Of a stretch of 26,939 bases of DNA, positions 15,766 to 23,287 are shown one piece after another. This stretch comes from CAYPPK01 sp964412615. Lineage in GTDB: Bacteria; Patescibacteriota; Minisyncoccia; Sungbacterales; HO2-52-23. Positions within the stretch are counted from its first letter, which is position 1, and every line of letters starts with the position of its first letter. The DNA lies in assembly GCA_964412615.1 (NCBI GenBank), contig CAYPPK010000009.1, positions 1 through 26,939 of the forward strand, given 5' to 3'. The notes beneath the pieces are model-generated. The model made no database searches, had not been told where the DNA came from, and saw only the letters and a list, made by a program, of their open reading frames with translations. The position numbers and the translations under genes were made by a program.

Positions 15766-16344
15766 ATGGCCTCACGCCATCTAGCTCGTTCTATCGCCAT
15801 GCAATCACTCTTTGAATGGGATTTCCAAGGTAAAAAACCTGGCGTCCTGAAAGAGATTGTAGCGCGCAATAAAAAAGAATTTGGCCCGGGTCTGGACGAA
15901 GAGTACCCCTTTATTGACCGTCTGGTGGACGGGACTATTGATAATTTGCCAAAAATTGACACTATCATTGAAAAAGCGGCTCCGGAATGGCCGATTGACC
16001 AAATAACTTCTGTGGACAGAGCAGTATTACGGCTTGGACTTTATGAATTATTGTTTGGAAGCAGAGAAGAAGTGCCACCTAAGGTTGCTATCAATGAAGC
16101 AATTGAATTAGCCAAATCTTTTGGCGGGGAATCTTCCGGCAAATTTGTGAACGGAGTATTGGGCACCGTATATCGGGAAATAGGGGAGCCGGGCAAAGAA
16201 TATCCATCTCGGGAAGAACTGGCTAAAAAAAGAGCCGTCGAAGGCGAACCTCCCGCCGCGAGCGAGGCTCGCTCGTCAGAGCAACACCCCGAAGGGGGGG
16301 AAGAGGAGGAAAAAACAAAAGAAGAGAAGAAAAAAAACAAATAG
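15766..16344 (+). CDS. nusB: Transcription antitermination factor NusB with an acidic/basic tail
   Basis: 192 residues. The core (about 1-150) is NusB: MASRHLARSIAMQSLFEWDF at the start, then 'SVDRAVLRLGLYELLF', 'PPKVAINEAIELAKSFGGE' and 'SGKFVNGVLGTVYRE'. NusB with S10/NusE binds boxA and helps antitermination of rRNA operons. The last 40 or so residues are a low-complexity Glu/Lys tail not found in typical NusB. The DNA for part of it contains a perfect 17-nt palindrome and a CCCC-GAA-GGGG hairpin, so the tail may derive from an inserted palindrome. rnc starts 2 nt after the stop. No Shine-Dalgarno sequence is seen. Confidence 0.93.
   Translation: MASRHLARSIAMQSLFEWDFQGKKPGVLKEIVARNKKEFGPGLDEEYPFIDRLVDGTIDNLPKIDTIIEKAAPEWPIDQITSVDRAVLRLGLYELLFGSREEVPPKVAINEAIELAKSFGGESSGKFVNGVLGTVYREIGEPGKEYPSREELAKKRAVEGEPPAASEARSSEQHPEGGEEEEKTKEEKKKNK
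16259..16275. repeat. Perfect 17-nt palindrome inside the nusB tail
   Basis: CGAGCGAGGCTCGCTCG reads the same on both strands around a central G. Its 13-nt core GAGCGAGGCTCGC recurs at 26816-26828 in the 16S leader. A second small hairpin (CCCCGAAGGGG) lies about 10 nt further on. It is GC-rich against its surroundings. Confidence 0.7.
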
Positions 16345-16346
16345 CT

Positions 16347-17039
16347 ATGAAAGAAATTTCACTTTTGCAAGAAAAATTATCGCTAAAATTTAAAAACGAA
16401 GACTTGCTGCTGCAAGCCCTGACTCACCGCTCTTATTTAAACGAAAATCCCGGTTTTCGCTTGGGGCATAACGAGCGGCTGGAATTTTTGGGAGATGCGG
16501 TTTTAGAATTGGTGGTTACCGAAGAACTATATGCTCGCTTCCCGGAAAAACCGGAAGGGGAGCTTACCAGTTTTAGAGCCGCTTTAGTGAACTCTCGCAT
16601 GCTTTCCGATATCGCGGTGGATTTGGGTATCAATGGCTTTTTATTGCTCTCGCGGGGAGAGGCAAAAGATGTGGGTCGAGCAAGGCAATTTATTCTGGCC
16701 AATGCTTTTGAGTCCTTGGTAGGAGCGATTTATTTGGATCAGGGATATGAAGCCGTAAAGAATTTTATTATAAATTCTCTCATGCCTCGGCTGGAAGACG
16801 TGCTGGATAAAAAACTTTACAAAGATCCTAAATCGCTTTTTCAAGAAGAATCACAGGAACGTGTAGGCATAACTCCCACTTATGAAGTTATTAAAGAATG
16901 GGGGCCGGATCACGACAAACATTTTATTGTCGGCGTGTTTTTGGGCGAAGAAAAAATCGCGGAAGGAGAAGGCCCTTCCAAACAAGCAGCACAGGAAGAA
17001 GCGGCGCGAGCCGGCCTGCATACTAAGGGTTGGATTTAA
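16347..17039 (+). CDS. rnc: Ribonuclease III
   Basis: 230 residues. The RNase III signature HNERLEFLGDAVLELVV (41-57) is followed by 'ILANAFESLVGAIYLD', and a dsRNA-binding domain occupies about 155-228 (DPKSLFQEE ... GEGPSKQAAQEEAA). It cuts double-stranded RNA, including rRNA precursors. The position equivalent to E. coli Asp114 is Asn119, while the partner Glu (Glu122) is kept; several bacterial RNase III proteins have such variants, so activity is not excluded. It is tightly packed between nusB (2-nt gap) and smc (3-nt gap), so the genes are almost certainly cotranscribed. Confidence 0.96.
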   Translation: MKEISLLQEKLSLKFKNEDLLLQALTHRSYLNENPGFRLGHNERLEFLGDAVLELVVTEELYARFPEKPEGELTSFRAALVNSRMLSDIAVDLGINGFLLLSRGEAKDVGRARQFILANAFESLVGAIYLDQGYEAVKNFIINSLMPRLEDVLDKKLYKDPKSLFQEESQERVGITPTYEVIKEWGPDHDKHFIVGVFLGEEKIAEGEGPSKQAAQEEAARAGLHTKGWI

Positions 17040-17042
17040 GCC

Positions 17043-19253
17043 ATGTATTTAAAAAAACTTGAACTCTCCGGATTTAAGTCGTTTGCCAAAACGACAGTTT
17101 TAGAATTTCCGGCCCGAGTCACGGCTATTGTGGGGCCAAATGGCTCGGGTAAGTCCAATATTGCCGAGAGTATTCGCTGGGTTTTAGGAGAACAATCCAT
17201 GAAATCTTTGCGGGGCAAGAAAGGAGAGGATCTTATTTGGAACGGGTCTCCCTCGGGTGTCGGAGCGCAGATACCCCGAATGGGCAAGGCATCGGTAACC
17301 ATGATTTTTGATAATGAAGATCACCGTATTCCCTTGGATTTTGACGAAGTTGTAATCGGCCGGAAAATTTTTCGGGATGGCTTAAACGAGTATTATTTAA
17401 ATAATTCCCAAGTCCGGTTGAAAGACGTGGTGGAAATTTTGGCCCGCATCGGCCTGGGAGAGCAAAAACATAACATCATCGGGCAAGGCGAGGTTGACCG
17501 CATTATTATGGCTTCTGCTCGGGAGCGAAGAGAAATGCTGGAAGAAGCTCTAGGTCTTAGAATTTACCAACTGCGCAAAAATGAGACAGAAAGAAAATTG
17601 GAACAGACCGCAAACAATATGCGGCAAGTGGAAGCCTTGCTGCGGGAAATAGCCCCCCATTTGAAGTTTTTAAAAACGCAGGCCCAGAAAGCGGAAGCGC
17701 GGGAAAGTTTGGAAGCAGAGCTGAAATTGCTGCAAAAAACATATTTTTTCCAAGAAGCCAAAGAAATTGAGCAGGAGAAAAATAAAATTATTGTTGCTGC
17801 CAATCCCTTTCGGCAAAAAAAGAAAGAACTGAGCAAAGAGATTGTGGGGTTATGGCAAGAAATTGCCAAAGCCGAGAAAGAGATTTCCGGAGACAAATCG
17901 GAAAAAAGCGAAGAAGAAAAAAAACTAGTGGAACTGGAAGCCCGAGGCAGGGAATTGGAGCGAGAAATAGGCCGCCTGGAGGGGCGACTGGAAGTGGAAC
18001 AGGAAAAAGCCGCCCAGCCTAAAGTGAAAGTTGTTGATGCAAAATACATTCAAGCTGAAATTAAAGAATTAACAGCGGGAATTAGAGAAATTTTAAATGA
18101 AGATAGATCCGTAATTATAAAGTCCAATTTGGAAAAGCTGCTGGCTAATTTGGAACATTTGGCCGATGAAATCAGCCGAGGAACGGTAGAAGAGAAAAAA
18201 GATCCGCAAGAAAGCGCCATCGTGAAGGAATTAAGCAAGACCTTAAAAAATTTGCAGGAGGAACTGGGTTCGGCAACAGCGCAAATGGCAAATCTGGAAG
18301 CGGTGGAGAAGCAATATCAGGAAAAATATCGGGCCGCTCAGCAAAGCATAAGAGAGTTAGATGCAACCCTGCGGGCTAAACAAGATGAAGATAAAGAGAT
18401 CGCTCTCGCTTTGGAAAGATTTAAATTTGACGAGGAAAGACTGGAAGCAAGAGCAGAAATATGGGCGCGGGAAGTAAAAGAAGCAGGAATTTCAGAAAAA
18501 GATTTAGCAAGCCAAGAATTGGAAAATTTTAGTATGGCTGGCGAAGAACTTAAGCGTAAGATTGAACGCCTGCGTGCTCGCTTGGAGGAAATCGGCGGCA
18601 TTGATACTTCAGTGGTGAAAGAATATCAAGAAACTGAAACCAGGCATTCTTTCCTGGCCAAAGAATTGGAAGATTTAAAACAAGCCTCCATTTCTTTAAA
18701 AGAATTAGTGAAAGAACTGGACAAGCATGTTAAAGAAGATTTTAAAAACGGTTTTGCCAAGATCAAAGAAGAATTCCACAATTACTTCAGGATCATTTTT
18801 GGCGGCGGGAGGGCTGCTTTGCAATTGGTAGATGTCCCAGTGCGCGGCGGCCAGGAAGAAGACGATAATTTGGAAGAAAAGTCCAGGCTGACGGAACCGG
18901 GAATTGAGATTTCTTTAGATCTACCCCAAAAACGCATAAAAGGATTGGCTATGCTTTCCGGTGGAGAAAGAGCCCTGACTTCTATTGCCCTCCTCTTTTC
19001 CATCACGGCCGTAAACCCTCCGCCCTTTCTCATATTAGATGAAACCGACGCGGCCTTGGACGAAGCTAATTCCCAGAGGTATGCCGCTATCTTAAAAGAA
19101 CTTGCCCAGAGGACGCAATTAATACTTGTTACTCACAATCGCGAAACAATGAAATCAGCCAGCATTCTTTACGGCGTTACCATGGGGAATGAAGGAGTTT
19201 CCAAACTTCTCTCCTTAAAGCTGGAAGAAGCAGAAGCTTTTACTAATAGATAA
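17043..19253 (+). CDS. smc: SMC-family chromosome segregation ATPase, short and apparently hingeless
   Basis: 736 residues against about 1,150-1,200 for bacterial SMC. The N-terminal ATPase lobe is typical: YLKKLELSGFKSFA, Walker A GPNGSGKS (31-38), 'SIRWVLGEQSMKSLRG', and a D-loop region with 'IIGQGEVDRII'. The C-terminal lobe has the ABC signature LSGGERA (638-644), Walker B FLILDETD (662-669) and the switch His in VTHNRETM. Between them lie about 430 residues of Glu/Lys-rich coiled coil. I see no hinge domain and no CxxC zinc hook; the arms appear to turn around 'AQPKVKVVDAKYIQAEIKELTAGI' (about 322-345) or near DPQESAIV. It follows rnc by 3 nt. It is probably the condensin-like ATPase; an SbcC/RecN-like role is possible. 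Confidence 0.85.
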   Translation: MYLKKLELSGFKSFAKTTVLEFPARVTAIVGPNGSGKSNIAESIRWVLGEQSMKSLRGKKGEDLIWNGSPSGVGAQIPRMGKASVTMIFDNEDHRIPLDFDEVVIGRKIFRDGLNEYYLNNSQVRLKDVVEILARIGLGEQKHNIIGQGEVDRIIMASARERREMLEEALGLRIYQLRKNETERKLEQTANNMRQVEALLREIAPHLKFLKTQAQKAEARESLEAELKLLQKTYFFQEAKEIEQEKNKIIVAANPFRQKKKELSKEIVGLWQEIAKAEKEISGDKSEKSEEEKKLVELEARGRELEREIGRLEGRLEVEQEKAAQPKVKVVDAKYIQAEIKELTAGIREILNEDRSVIIKSNLEKLLANLEHLADEISRGTVEEKKDPQESAIVKELSKTLKNLQEELGSATAQMANLEAVEKQYQEKYRAAQQSIRELDATLRAKQDEDKEIALALERFKFDEERLEARAEIWAREVKEAGISEKDLASQELENFSMAGEELKRKIERLRARLEEIGGIDTSVVKEYQETETRHSFLAKELEDLKQASISLKELVKELDKHVKEDFKNGFAKIKEEFHNYFRIIFGGGRAALQLVDVPVRGGQEEDDNLEEKSRLTEPGIEISLDLPQKRIKGLAMLSGGERALTSIALLFSITAVNPPPFLILDETDAALDEANSQRYAAILKELAQRTQLILVTHNRETMKSASILYGVTMGNEGVSKLLSLKLEEAEAFTNR

Positions 19254-19267
19254 TCGACATTATTGGT

Positions 19268-20536
19268 TTAAGCACCCAAAGGCAGGGTTATGGTAAAAGT
19301 GGTTCCTTGTTTTAATTGAGACGCAAAAGAAATAGTCCCTCCGTGCTTTTCAATTATTCTCTTACTTATGTAAAGACCGACTCCGCTTTCGTTGGGTTCC
19401 AGCAGCATGGCGTTTTTGCCGCGGAAAAATTTAGTAAATATCCGTTCTTGGTCTTCATAAGCTATGCCCACCCCGGAATCTTGAACCCTGATAATTGCCA
19501 AATTTTGGTCGCGCCTTAAGGTAATTGTTACGTTACCGTTGGGAGAATAGCGAATGGCGTTGTCTATTACATTTTCCAGCGCCAATCGCAATTTTTCTCG
19601 ATCGGCGGAAATATTGACCTCCTCGGGCAAAACTAAACGTAAGGAAACGCTTTTTTGCTTGGCTAAAAGTTCAAATCCTTGGTAGATGGCGCGCAAAAAT
19701 TCGGCTGCTTCTATTTTTTCCAGTTTCAGCAGGGGGTCCTGTTGTTCCAAAGCAGGAATTTTAAGCATCTCATCCATGATGCCGACCATCCGTTCGGTGC
19801 TGGTTTGGCTTTTTTCCAAAATAGACCTAATTTCTTCGCCTACTTCTTGTTTTCTTTGCAATACCGTATCCAAAGCCCAGCGTAATTCAGTCAAGGGGGT
19901 TCTTAACTGATGCGAGGTCAAAGTAATAAAATCGGATTTTATTCTATCCATTTCTAAAAGCTCTCCGTACAGGCGCTTGGTTTCTTCTTTTTCATATTTT
20001 TGCCGCAAGGTTTCTTTGATTACGCGGTAAATATAGAAAGTATAAAGACTTAAATAAAACATCAAGAAAAGTCCTAAAGATAAAGACCCGGCTCTGCCGG
20101 CCACATAATCAAGTCCGGTTATAATACCGACTAAAGCAATAATTAAACCCCCGATAACAACGGCCGCAGCTGCTTCCAGGTCAAAAGCAGTCGTAATAAT
20201 CGGGAAAAGGAGAATAACTGACCAAGGACTCCAGGTTCCCCCCGTGGCGTAAATTACGGTTGTGAGAAAAATTGCCCAAGCGACATTGTTGGTATATAAT
20301 ACGCTCTTTTTAGTGCTATGGGGTACGATGAGAAAATAAAAAATTAGGCTAAAAATCGTAATCCCCGCCAGCAAAGAGAGAAAAAGGCGGGGATAAATGA
20401 TAAAAGGGAAAAATTCAATTCTAAAAATAAAAAGCAGCGCTACGGCAATTACCACCGTAAAGGCAAAAAAGCGAACTAACATGAAAAATCGTTTCAACCG
20501 GACATTTTGCACTGCTTTGGCGGTTTCCGGAGGCAT
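19268..20536 (-). CDS. Membrane sensor histidine kinase, orphan
   Basis: 422 residues. About five or six hydrophobic segments (20-40, 48-72, 84-98, 105-140, 150-170) form a membrane sensor without a large extracytoplasmic domain. Then come HisKA with the phospho-acceptor His209 in SHQLRTPLTE, and HATPase_c with N box NVIDNAIRYSPNG (322-334), G1 VQDSGVGI (351-358), F box FTKFF and G2 SGVGLYISK. It autophosphorylates in response to an unknown, possibly intramembrane, signal. No response regulator is in the window. It converges with smc 14 nt away. A TAGTAT box ends 6 nt before the ATG, suggesting a leaderless transcript. Confidence 0.93.
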   Translation of the reverse strand: MPPETAKAVQNVRLKRFFMLVRFFAFTVVIAVALLFIFRIEFFPFIIYPRLFLSLLAGITIFSLIFYFLIVPHSTKKSVLYTNNVAWAIFLTTVIYATGGTWSPWSVILLFPIITTAFDLEAAAAVVIGGLIIALVGIITGLDYVAGRAGSLSLGLFLMFYLSLYTFYIYRVIKETLRQKYEKEETKRLYGELLEMDRIKSDFITLTSHQLRTPLTELRWALDTVLQRKQEVGEEIRSILEKSQTSTERMVGIMDEMLKIPALEQQDPLLKLEKIEAAEFLRAIYQGFELLAKQKSVSLRLVLPEEVNISADREKLRLALENVIDNAIRYSPNGNVTITLRRDQNLAIIRVQDSGVGIAYEDQERIFTKFFRGKNAMLLEPNESGVGLYISKRIIEKHGGTISFASQLKQGTTFTITLPLGA

Positions 20537-20542
20537 AATTCA

Positions 20543-20570
20543 ATACTAGCACCAGCGCCAGAAGAAGCAA
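20543..20570 (-). promoter_or_regulatory. Leaderless-type promoter of the histidine kinase gene
   Basis: Reading left: TTGCTT (20570-20565), 16-nt spacer, TAGTAT (20548-20543), 6 nt, ATG at 20536. It sits between the terminator of the DHH gene and the kinase gene, so the kinase gene is its own unit. Confidence 0.45.
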
Positions 20571-20579
20571 CGGATATTA

Positions 20580-20600
20580 AAACGGGCGTAAAGCCCGTTT
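20580..20600 (-). terminator. Intrinsic terminator of the DHH phosphoesterase gene
   Basis: AAACGGGC (20600-20593) pairs with GCCCGTTT (20587-20580) around TTTAC, and TAATAT follows. The stem begins inside the TAA stop codon. The stem is symmetrical and could also act on the other strand. Confidence 0.7.
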
Positions 20601-21672
20601 AGTATTCCTCCTTCATTTGTTTTTGATGTTCTTGCCGCTGCACTTCAACGGCTTCTCTTATATTTTTCAGGATTTTTTCTGGGTCACTGTCCCTGCGGAA
20701 AGTGACAGCTGCTTTATTAGGATGGCCTCCTCCTCCAAACTTTTCTGCTATTCTGGAAACAGAGATTTCCCAGCGGGGGTCGCCATTACTCCGGCTGCGC
20801 AAAGATACTTTCCAGGAGCCGTTAGGCTGCTCTTGCAATAAAGCGATAACCGCATCTCTGGTATTTTCCAAGATGCGCAAGGCATCTTCTATCACCTGTT
20901 TCCCGCCCCAGCTAATAACTTCTTCCCGGTTAGCTATTAACCAGAGAAAGCGCAATTCCGGTTCAAACTTTTTGCGAAAAGCGCTTACCACGTCGTATGT
21001 TTCTACCTCATACGGCTGACAGGCAAGGATTTGACGCCAAGGAATATCTTCTGCCATGCAAGCAGACGCGATCTGCAAAGTATCAGGAGCAGCTGATAAG
21101 TCGCGCAGACCATTGGTATCTGCCACAATGCCGATAAAAGTATAAAGAGCGATCTCCCTCCGGACTTCCGGCCCGGGATTGGGAAGATGGGCCTTTAAAA
21201 ATTTATACATTACCACCGTGGTTGAAGCGGCTTGGCCGATTACCTGCATTCCATTTTGGGGAAAATCATTGGCTGGCCGGGAGTGATGATCAAACCCGAT
21301 TATCTTACAATCCCGAGAAAGTCGGCTTGGATCAATTCCTGATCTTTTAAAATCTCCGTAGTCGTTTACCAGCACAAAAGTAGGCGGAATTTCGGGGAAC
21401 CAGGTAGTAAACTTGCTTATGGGAAGAAACTCGTACAAAGGATTCTCGCTTGGAAAAATCGGAGTGGGACAAAAAAGAGTGGCGGTATTTCTCATGAAGG
21501 GAAGCAGGGATTTTTGCGTTTCCCGGATAAACAAATATTGCAGCGCACAAGTAGCTACGGCATCCGGGTCAGTTCCCGGATGAGGAGGACAGGCGATAAG
21601 AATGCCCCCCCTCTTTATGGCTCGTAAAATCTCCTCATGAAGTTCGGGGCTATCCACTCTGTTTAAAACCAT
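20599..21672 (-). CDS. DHH/DHHA1 family phosphoesterase (NrnA/RecJ-like)
   Basis: 357 residues. The DHH domain shows HPGTDPDAVA (31-40; family motif HxxxDxDA), 'VLVNDYGDF', the DHH motif itself in GFDHHSRPAN, and 'VADTNGLRD'. The C-terminal DHHA1 domain ends with FGGGGHPNKAAV, the substrate-binding glycine loop. Family members degrade nanoRNA, pAp or cyclic dinucleotides with Mn2+. Which substrate is used here cannot be told from sequence. An SD-like GGAG lies 6 nt before the ATG, inside the small inverted repeat CACTCC-AA-GGAGTG, which could hide the ribosome site. It is divergent from rpsP and has its own terminator. Confidence 0.9.
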   Translation of the reverse strand: MVLNRVDSPELHEEILRAIKRGGILIACPPHPGTDPDAVATCALQYLFIRETQKSLLPFMRNTATLFCPTPIFPSENPLYEFLPISKFTTWFPEIPPTFVLVNDYGDFKRSGIDPSRLSRDCKIIGFDHHSRPANDFPQNGMQVIGQAASTTVVMYKFLKAHLPNPGPEVRREIALYTFIGIVADTNGLRDLSAAPDTLQIASACMAEDIPWRQILACQPYEVETYDVVSAFRKKFEPELRFLWLIANREEVISWGGKQVIEDALRILENTRDAVIALLQEQPNGSWKVSLRSRSNGDPRWEISVSRIAEKFGGGGHPNKAAVTFRRDSDPEKILKNIREAVEVQRQEHQKQMKEEY

Positions 21673-21742
21673 TCTTCACTCCTTGGAGTGTGCTAAAGAC
21701 AACATATGAAGGTATAGTGAGGATAAAATGAAGACAGGCTTA

Positions 21743-21771
21743 TTGACTTAAAAGTAAAAATATCTTATCTT
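21743..21771 (+). promoter_or_regulatory. Promoter of rpsP, near-leaderless
   Basis: TTGACT (21743-21748), 17-nt spacer, TATCTT (21766-21771), 7 nt, then the rpsP ATG at 21779. The transcript start should fall at or within one or two bases of the ATG. Confidence 0.65.
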
Positions 21772-21778
21772 AGAAGCC

Positions 21779-22036
21779 ATGTTGATGCTTAAATTTCAGC
21801 GGGTGGGAAGAAGAAATGATCCTGCTTTTCGGGTAGTTGTGACGGAAAAACGATCCAAGCCTAAATCAGGAGAACTGGAAATTCTCGGATCTTATCATCC
21901 CAAGACAAAAGCTGTTGTTTTAAAAAATGAGCGGATTTTATATTGGTTGGGCAAAGGGGCCAAGCCCACTCCGACTGTGCATAATTTGCTTGTCGGCAAA
22001 GGGGTACTGCAGGGAAAGAAGGTGGCAATTAAGTAA
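21779..22036 (+). CDS. rpsP: Ribosomal protein bS16
   Basis: 85 residues, the normal size. MLKFQRVGRRNDPAFRVVV is the bS16 N-terminus (family 'IRLxRxGxKkxPfYrIVVxD'), followed by 'IEILGSYHPKTK'-type sequence (here LEILGSYHPK) and 'LGKGAKPTPTVHNLL'. It is an assembly protein of the small subunit. ATG 21779 or the second ATG at 21785 could be the start; the promoter fits the first. It is the first gene of rpsP-khpA-trmD; rimM, often between these, is absent. Confidence 0.95.
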   Translation: MLMLKFQRVGRRNDPAFRVVVTEKRSKPKSGELEILGSYHPKTKAVVLKNERILYWLGKGAKPTPTVHNLLVGKGVLQGKKVAIK

Positions 22037-22064
22037 TTGACTTTTCCGAAAAAACAAATATAAT
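22037..22064 (+). promoter_or_regulatory. Promoter of khpA
   Basis: TTGACT (22037-22042) begins directly after the rpsP stop. A 16-nt spacer and a perfect TATAAT (22059-22064) follow. The predicted start near 22071 leaves a leader of about 100 nt before khpA. Confidence 0.7.
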
Positions 22065-22070
22065 AGCTTT

Positions 22071-22173
22071 ATTATTAAATGGCACCAGGGAGGCAGCAAA
22101 ACAGTCAAACTGAGGTGCTTAGAAAGGTCGAGAAGATAGAAAACCCGACGAAAGTCGGAACAAGAAAAAAGAA
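22071..22173 (+). ncRNA. Structured 5' leader of khpA
   Basis: Small hairpins visible: GCACC (22082-22086) with GGTGC (22114-22118) enclosing CAGT-CAA-ACTG (22102-22112), and CCGAC-GAAA-GTCGG (22145-22158) with a GNRA tetraloop just before the khpA start. A 42-codon ORF (ATG 22079, MAPGRQQNS...) runs through the leader and overlaps the khpA start; it may be chance or an upstream ORF. No known riboswitch class is recognised. Confidence 0.4.
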
Positions 22174-22494
22174 ATGGCTAAGATGCAATCTGATCAGGAA
22201 TTCCTAGAGTTTGTCGTAAAGGCGCTCGTGGATAATCCGGACGCAGTAAAGACCGACCGCAAAGTTGACGAGATGGGGGTATTGATCACCCTCAAGGTTG
22301 ACCCGGCGGACATGGGCAAGATCATCGGCCGCAGCGGACAGACCGCCAAGGCCATCCGATCTTTGCTTCGCGTAGTAGGCATCAAAAATAATGCCCGCGT
22401 GAATTTGAAGATTGAAGAACCGGAAGGAGGACGGGGCCCCAGAATGGCCCGCCGTTCCGAAGTGGACGAAGTAGTGGATGATCTGCGTCTCTAA
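22174..22494 (+). CDS. khpA: KhpA-type KH-domain RNA-binding protein
   Basis: 106 residues. A single KH domain with the GxxG loop in GKIIGRSGQTAKAIRSLL (G52-R-S-G55). KhpA (YlqC) usually sits between rpsP and rimM/trmD, as here, and pairs with KhpB/Jag to bind many RNAs. The C-terminal tail 'GGRGPRMARRSEVDEVVDDLRL' is longer than in most members (75-80 residues). It has its own promoter and a structured leader, and a strong terminator follows. Confidence 0.9.
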   Translation: MAKMQSDQEFLEFVVKALVDNPDAVKTDRKVDEMGVLITLKVDPADMGKIIGRSGQTAKAIRSLLRVVGIKNNARVNLKIEEPEGGRGPRMARRSEVDEVVDDLRL

Positions 22495-22504
22495 TTTTGA
22501 GATT

Positions 22505-22540
22505 AAACACAAAAAAGCGCCTAGGCGCTTTTTTGTGTTT
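22505..22540. terminator. Bidirectional intrinsic terminator after khpA
   Basis: A perfect 36-nt palindrome centred at 22522/22523: GCGCCTAGGCGC flanked by A6/T6 and AAACAC/GTGTTT. The GC core and T tract make it efficient on the + strand; by symmetry it could work on the other strand too. It separates khpA from trmD. Confidence 0.9.
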
Positions 22541-22568
22541 TCCGGAATTTAATGATATTTAATAAGTA

Positions 22569-23258
22569 ATGAAATTTGATATCATCACAATTTTTCCCAA
22601 GATTTTTGATTCATATTTGAATGAGTCCATGATCAAGCGCGCGCAAGCCAAGAAATTGGTGGATATTAGAATTCACGATTTGCGCGAATTTGCTCTTAAT
22701 AAGCATAAAAAAGTGGACGATCGCCCTTACGGCGGCGGACCAGGGATGGTGCTCAAAGTTGAACCCTTGATAAAAGTCATAAGTTCAATCTTACAAAATA
22801 AAAGCAAAAAAGATAAAAAAATAAAAATTATTTTATTTTCAGCGGCAGGAAAACAGTTTGATGGGAAAATGGCGGCTAACTGGGCCAAGCAGCATCGGCA
22901 GCTAGTTATGATAGCCGGGCATTATGAGGGGGTTGATGAACGCGTAAGAAAAATTTTTAAGCTGGAAGAAATTTCCATTGGCCCTTATGTCTTAACCGGC
23001 GGAGAACTGCCGGCTCTGATAATGGTTGACGCGGTCTCTAGGCATCTTCCTGGTTTTTTAGGCAAAGAACAATCACTGGAAGAAAAAAGGCTCGGCGTAG
23101 GAGTGCCTATGTATACCAGGCCGGAGATTTTTTTTTGGCAGAAGAAAAAATATAAAGTGCCTGAGGTTTTAATTTCAGGAGATCACAAAAAAATAACAGA
23201 GTGGCGAAAGAGCAATATCAAAAAGAAGCCTGTTTACAGGAAGAAGGAAGAGGGATAG
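22569..23258 (+). CDS. trmD: tRNA (guanine-N1-)-methyltransferase TrmD
   Basis: 229 residues. It begins MKFDIITIFPKIFDSYLNES, has 'DDRPYGGGPGMVLKVEP', and the trefoil-knot SAM site is in 'MIAGHYEGVDERV' and 'SIGPYVLTGGELPALIMVDA'. TrmD makes m1G37 in tRNAs reading CUN, CCN and CGG and so prevents frameshifts. It has no Shine-Dalgarno sequence; a TTTAAT box 5 nt before the ATG may be a leaderless start. The MlaC-like gene follows 29 nt downstream. Confidence 0.96.
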   Translation: MKFDIITIFPKIFDSYLNESMIKRAQAKKLVDIRIHDLREFALNKHKKVDDRPYGGGPGMVLKVEPLIKVISSILQNKSKKDKKIKIILFSAAGKQFDGKMAANWAKQHRQLVMIAGHYEGVDERVRKIFKLEEISIGPYVLTGGELPALIMVDAVSRHLPGFLGKEQSLEEKRLGVGVPMYTRPEIFFWQKKKYKVPEVLISGDHKKITEWRKSNIKKKPVYRKKEEG

Positions 23259-23287
23259 GATAGAGAAAGTAAAAACAGAGGTTGAAA

